A DNA stretch of 64,000 bases from Chitinophagales bacterium (GTDB lineage Bacteria > Bacteroidota > Bacteroidia > Chitinophagales > UBA8649), in contig JACJYS010000006.1 of assembly GCA_020635995.1 (NCBI GenBank), positions 1 to 64,000 on the forward strand, given 5' to 3'. Of the stretch, positions 61,301-64,000 are shown in pieces; within the stretch, counting starts at the first letter, position 1, and each line of letters begins with the position of its first letter. The notes below the pieces were generated by a model, which ran no database searches, was not told the DNA's origin, and saw nothing but the letters and a program-made list of their open reading frames with translations. Both the position numbers and the translations under genes were made by a program.

Positions 61301-61598
61301 GGTCTGTTCCTAATTCAAAAATTACTTGTATGGTAGCTTCCCCTGCACTGGTAGCATCAGAAACTATATATTTCATGCCTTGTACACCATTTATGGCTCT
61401 TTCTAAAGGAATAAGTGTAGAGTTTACTAATACATCGGCACTAGAACCCGGATAGGCAATAGTAACAATAACCCTTGGAGGAGCAATTTCCGGGAACTGA
61501 GAAATAGGTAATGTTTTTATGGAAAGTACTCCTAAAAACATAATAACCAACGATACTGCAATAGCTAGTACGGGTCTTTTTATAAAATGTTTAAACAT
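58395..61598 (-). CDS. RND efflux permease, HAE1 family (AcrB-like)
   Basis: The 1067-residue inner membrane pump has 12 membrane helices and large periplasmic loops. It begins MFKHFIKRPVLAIAVSLVIM, as is usual for HAE1 proteins. The proton-relay Asp pair lies in GIVVDNAIVVVEAVHDKMEK (helix 4), and a matching lysine region is at LLGKNAVLIFEFAI. PAIPGYGAAGGVSFRLLDKG is the AcrB-like porter segment. It exports drugs, dyes or bile-like substances using proton influx. It is second in the operon MFP-RND-OMF. Confidence 0.96.
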   Translation of the reverse strand: MFKHFIKRPVLAIAVSLVIMFLGVLSIKTLPISQFPEIAPPRVIVTIAYPGSSADVLVNSTLIPLERAINGVQGMKYIVSDATSAGEATIQVIFELGTDPNQAVVNVKNRVDQVMSRLPQLVQLEGVIVSRVQPSMLMYVNVYSKNENTDEKFLYNYANVNIIPEIKRINGISSAKILGSRQYAMRVWLNPDRMRAYKVSTEEVMDAINEQSIIARPGRLGRSSGIEAQSLEYVLTYQGRYNKPEQYEDIIIRTNSDGEILRLKDIAKVELGSEFFDIYSNKDGHPSAAIVLKQIYGSNASDVIAQVKTKMKELEKSFPPGMDYEINYDVSNFLNASIEKVIHTLVEAFILVALVVFIFLGDWRSTLIPTLAVPVSLVGAFIFMKAFGLTINLITLFALVLAIGIVVDNAIVVVEAVHDKMEKNNVGPYRAVQEVLNEIGGAIIAITLLMTAVFIPVAFMSGPVGIFYRQFSITMASSIVISGLVALTLTPVLCAMILKNTHGQPKKKTPISYVIDGFNRWFEKVTGHYTNILEKILTRRLLTFLILAAFAAGTVFVNKTLPAGFIPSDDQGMIYAIIQTPPGTTLEATNKVARQLQGIAEEIEGIQSVSSLAGYEILTEGRGSNAGTCLINLKDWSERSKSVTEIIEELEEKTKDFGAVIEYFEPPAIPGYGAAGGVSFRLLDKGNNTDYQEFDRLNKEFMAALGKRKELTGLFTFYAANYPQYELVIDNKLAMQKGVTIGKAMENLNILIGSTYEQGFIRFNNFFKVYTQADPKYRKYPSDILNLYVKNEEGEMVPYSAFMKMVKKQGPNEITRYNLYNSAAIRGVPAKGYTTGDAIKAVEEVAKETLPHGYDVAWEGLAFDEARRGNEAIVIFGIVLVFVYIVLAAQYESFILPFGIILSLPAGVFGSFFLLKILGLANDIYAQVGLVMLVGLLGKNAVLIFEFAIQKRNEGMSIRDAAIEGAKVRFRPILMTSFAFIAGLIPLVIATGAGAIGNRTIGSSALGGMLLGTVFGVIIIPGLYYIFASISDGKKLIKDEDLKPLSEDYKYNDYDTEIEFDDNDNQN

Positions 61599-61623
61599 TT
61601 GTTTCGGTTTTTAATTGATTAAT

Positions 61624-62712
61624 TTATTCAGCGTCTAAATGTAGATTAGATAAGACTTCTTCAGGTTTTAAAAAGGTGGTAGTAACTTCTTCACCGTCTT
61701 TTACTTTTCTTAAACCATCTAATAAAATTTTATCATTTTTGCTTAAACCATCTTTAATTATAAAAATGTTAGGCAATTCGTAAGCAATGCTAATTTCTCT
61801 TTGTTCTAATTTGTTTTCTTCGTTTACAACAAAAACATATTTTTTATCAAGCACTTCAAAAGTTGCTTTTTGTGGAATTATAAGGGCATTTTTATAAGGT
61901 GTATTAATTAAAATACTCCCTGTTTGTCCATGTCTTAAAATTCTATCGGGATTAGGAAAACCGGCTCTAAATTCAATATTTCCTGTTTCATTATTAAACT
62001 CTCCTTCTATAGTTTCTATAACTCCTTTTTGATTAAATAAATCGCCATTTGCCAGCATAAGACTTACAGGTTCTTTTTCGGCATTTTTATGTGTAGCAAC
62101 ATAGTTTAAATACTCCGCTTCCGGCACATTAAAATACACCCACATTTGGCTGTTGTCAGATAAAGTGGTTAATAGCTCTCCTTCATCAAGTAAGCTTCCT
62201 TCTCTTACTTGAAGTCTATCCATAATACCCGTAAAAGGGGCTTTAACATCTGTAAAGCCTAAATGTGTACTTGCCAGTTGTACTTCAGCGTTGGCTTTAT
62301 CTAAGGTAGATTTTGCTAAAGCAAGCTCATTAGGCGATACTACATTGCTATCGGCTAAAGCTTTTGTATTTTTATATTCCGTTTCAGCCAGTCGTGCTTC
62401 GGCTTTTGCTTTTTGCAGGTCGGCTTCATATACATTAGGCATTATTTTAAACATCATTTTGCCTTGAGGCACTAACTGTCCCTCATCTACATATATTTTT
62501 TGCAAGTAGCCTTTTTCTAATGCTCTAAGTTCTATGTGTTTTATAGCATGAATTTGGCATACATACTCTTTAGTTATAGCAGTATCGGTAAGCAAAGGTG
62601 TAGTAATAGGTAGCTGAATAACTTCTTCATGCTTTTTTTCTTTTGAGTGGCAACTGCTAAACACTGCTAATAGCAGCAATAAGAAATAAATTGTTTTGTT
62701 CATTTTTTTCAA
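61624..62712 (-). CDS. RND efflux periplasmic adaptor (membrane fusion protein)
   Basis: The 362-residue lipoprotein (FSSC, Cys21) has the MFP layout: beta-barrel start (RALEKGYLQKIYVDEGQLVP), a helical hairpin (DLQKAKAEARLAETEYKN, LALAKSTLDKANAEVQLA), the second lipoyl half (VKAPFTGIMDRLQVREGSLL), beta-barrel and a C-terminal membrane-proximal domain (LRKVKDGEEVTTTFL). It bridges the pump and the outer membrane tunnel and is the first gene of the operon. No regulator gene lies beside it. Confidence 0.94.
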   Translation of the reverse strand: MKKMNKTIYFLLLLLAVFSSCHSKEKKHEEVIQLPITTPLLTDTAITKEYVCQIHAIKHIELRALEKGYLQKIYVDEGQLVPQGKMMFKIMPNVYEADLQKAKAEARLAETEYKNTKALADSNVVSPNELALAKSTLDKANAEVQLASTHLGFTDVKAPFTGIMDRLQVREGSLLDEGELLTTLSDNSQMWVYFNVPEAEYLNYVATHKNAEKEPVSLMLANGDLFNQKGVIETIEGEFNNETGNIEFRAGFPNPDRILRHGQTGSILINTPYKNALIIPQKATFEVLDKKYVFVVNEENKLEQREISIAYELPNIFIIKDGLSKNDKILLDGLRKVKDGEEVTTTFLKPEEVLSNLHLDAE

Positions 62713-62857
62713 TTTTGTTTAATAAATATTTTGTTTATGTTTTAATTTGAAACCTCAAAAAATTAATAGGATTAGTATTTGATATGCCGTAAATGCATAA
62801 CAATACTTACAGTAAACAAGCTATGTTTACTATAAATAAGAATGTGTTAAGTGAATT

Positions 62858-63235
62858 TTAAATTCTAAAATCTTGGAGTACTATAAAAATAGGCATGCCG
62901 GCAAGTGTGCTGGTGCTATTTTTAAAAGTATAAAAATTATCGGTAAGAAATTTGCTCAGTGAGAGCTTACTAAAATCAATGTGGGCAAAAATTTGTGGAA
63001 GAGGTAAAGCTATGCTTATAAGTTTCTCTTCTTGTTCTGCTATTTCGCCAAAAACTTCGTAAAAGTTATTTTCTGTAGTTTTAATATAAGAAAGAAAGCA
63101 ATTATTAACGGTATAATTTATTGTATAATTACCGGCAGTTGCGGCATTGTAATTATCTGCTAATGAGATGTTTGTAGTTTCTGCGTGGAAGAAAAAACTT
63201 GCAATTAATACCAATAAAAATGTATAAACTTTCAT
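62858..63235 (-). CDS. Small exported protein of unknown function
   Basis: The protein has 125 residues from the ATG at 63235 (KVYTFLLVLIASFFFHAETT). The signal peptide is clear; the rest is a small, beta-rich, mostly hydrophobic domain (NAATAGNYTINYTVNNCFLS, GMPIFIVLQDFRI). An upstream ATG at 63268 lies before the promoter -7 box (TACTTTTG, 63253-63260) and is rejected. It is separate from the efflux operon by about 145 bases. No family recognised. Confidence 0.6.
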   Translation of the reverse strand: MKVYTFLLVLIASFFFHAETTNISLADNYNAATAGNYTINYTVNNCFLSYIKTTENNFYEVFGEIAEQEEKLISIALPLPQIFAHIDFSKLSLSKFLTDNFYTFKNSTSTLAGMPIFIVLQDFRI

Positions 63236-63252
63236 TTGTTTTAAAACTGACG

Positions 63253-63260
63253 CAAAAGTA
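63253..63260 (-). promoter_or_regulatory. -7 box TACTTTTG of the small exported protein gene
   Basis: This exact TANNTTTG match on the minus strand lies 17 bases before the ATG at 63235 and downstream of the alternative ATG at 63268. It decides the start. Confidence 0.55.
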
Positions 63261-63345
63261 AATAACATTCAATATTGATTTATTGAATTTAGCTTTTTAA
63301 CATTACATTAACTATGGGTAAAAATTGCTATTTTAATAAGATATT

Positions 63346-64000
63346 TTAATTTTTCTTAGCAATAATAGCTACGGCATTTAAGTGATTTTTGTACTTTTTA
63401 AATGTTTTTCTCATAGCTAAAATTCTTTTTCGTTCATTTGGGTGGGTAATAATGTTAAACATTATTTTAAGTGTTCTAAAAAAGCCTTCATCATCTATTA
63501 CTCTTGATGGTTCTAACAAAAGCATGGGGTTAGTTTCTATACTTACAATAGAAAAACCTTCTTTTTTTAGTAGATTTTCCCATTCTTCTACAGTAAGCGG
63601 TCGGGCATTTACTTTTATCACGTTTGCTAATTGCTTTTGAATATCGGCTTTCAAATTTTCATCTATAGTGTTAGGCGTAAGACCTAATTCGTGTATGCCG
63701 TAGTATCCGTCTTTTTTTAGCAATCTGTAGGCTTCTTTAATAATATCCGACTTTCGGTGGTCGGCTTGCATGGTTAACATGGCTTCTCCATACACTTTAT
63801 TGGCACATTCTGAGTCTAAATTAGAGTTAGATGCATTGCCTACAACAACTTTTCTGTTTTTGCCTGTTATTTTCTTTTCTAAAAATGCTACGGCATCTTT
63901 GTTTAAATCCACTCCCGTGTATGATTTAGGATTTTTTTGAAGAGCAATATTGGCTGTAAAACCTAAACCCGGAGCAAATTCTACAATGTCATCTGCATTT
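63346..64000 (-). CDS. Class I SAM-dependent methyltransferase (N-terminus cut by window edge)
   Basis: The frame is open from the window's right edge to the stop at 63346, about 217 residues. It contains the SAM-binding motif I VEFAPGLGFTANIAL, the acidic residue of motif II in SYTGVDLNKDA, and further segments GEAMLTMQADHRKSDIIKEA and YRLLKKDGYYGIHELGL, as in ubiquinone/sterol-type (Methyltransf_11/25) enzymes. A GTG inside the frame at 63912 is not the start, because motif I lies before it. The substrate is unknown. The C-terminal part is an unusual basic helix (ERKRILAMRKTFKKYKNHLN). Confidence 0.85.
   Translation of the reverse strand, partial: NADDIVEFAPGLGFTANIALQKNPKSYTGVDLNKDAVAFLEKKITGKNRKVVVGNASNSNLDSECANKVYGEAMLTMQADHRKSDIIKEAYRLLKKDGYYGIHELGLTPNTIDENLKADIQKQLANVIKVNARPLTVEEWENLLKKEGFSIVSIETNPMLLLEPSRVIDDEGFFRTLKIMFNIITHPNERKRILAMRKTFKKYKNHLNAVAIIAKKN

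Overview
The window comes from a member of the Bacteroidota, probably from the Flavobacteriia/Sphingobacteriia side. Four secreted proteins end in type IX secretion (T9SS) sorting domains. Many promoters carry the Bacteroidota -7 element TANNTTTG, Shine-Dalgarno sites are largely absent, lipoprotein signals are of Bacteroidota type, and the DNA is AT-rich. No rRNA, tRNA or CRISPR array was seen. No species is claimed.

Layout. 1-0.8 kb: start of a tyrosine recombinase cut by the left edge, then repeat debris. 0.8-10.4 kb: secreted subtilisin-like protease, a beta-helix lipoprotein paired with a diheme cytochrome c lipoprotein, a 527-bp palindrome-rich mobile element, prfC, mdh and a secreted M43 metalloprotease. 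10.8-26 kb: tilS, then gatB opening a long same-strand run (gatB, TlpA-like thioredoxin lipoprotein, wecB, Wzx flippase, Wzy-like polymerase, two glycosyltransferases). A Wzz-like protein lies on the opposite strand, followed by an O-antigen ligase/polymerase-like protein. A convergent operon encodes a J-domain protein, two pseudouridine synthases and a glycosyltransferase. 26-33 kb: PCMD-like T9SS protein with its lipoprotein partner, ahpC, a membrane metallophosphoesterase, a T9SS-domain remnant, a cation/Ca exchanger and a Ste24-like M48 protease.

33-44 kb: a 2200-residue cell-surface metalloprotease with an exact 573-bp tandem repeat array and a T9SS type B C-terminus, glycerophosphodiester phosphodiesterase, the second copy of the palindrome-rich element in the other orientation, rnhB and a MORN-repeat protein. 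44-46.5 kb: etfBA and a small His-tailed periplasmic protein. 46.5-52 kb is the most accessory part: a deleted IS1182-type transposase copy, a two-gene cassette (putative DUF559/Vsr-like nuclease plus an unrecognised partner), an intact IS1182 transposase, a tail-less SSB, a RelE/ParE toxin-antitoxin pair and several long palindromic repeats. 52-56.6 kb: a Bat operon (VWA protein, BatC, BatD, BatE) that appears to start from its own near-leaderless promoter. 57-63 kb: an RND tripartite efflux operon, a small secreted protein and a methyltransferase cut by the right edge.

Main points for a second look: the nuclease/partner cassette between the IS1182 copies; two ~530-bp elements with nested inverted repeats, each flanked by a direct repeat; a ~128-bp hairpin MITE-like family with TACC...GGTA ends; a family of GATTGC...GCAATC palindromes with a compensatory base-pair change between copies; the 191-residue supra-repeat in the giant adhesin/protease; and several promoters whose -7 box lies so close to the start codon that leaderless mRNAs are implied.
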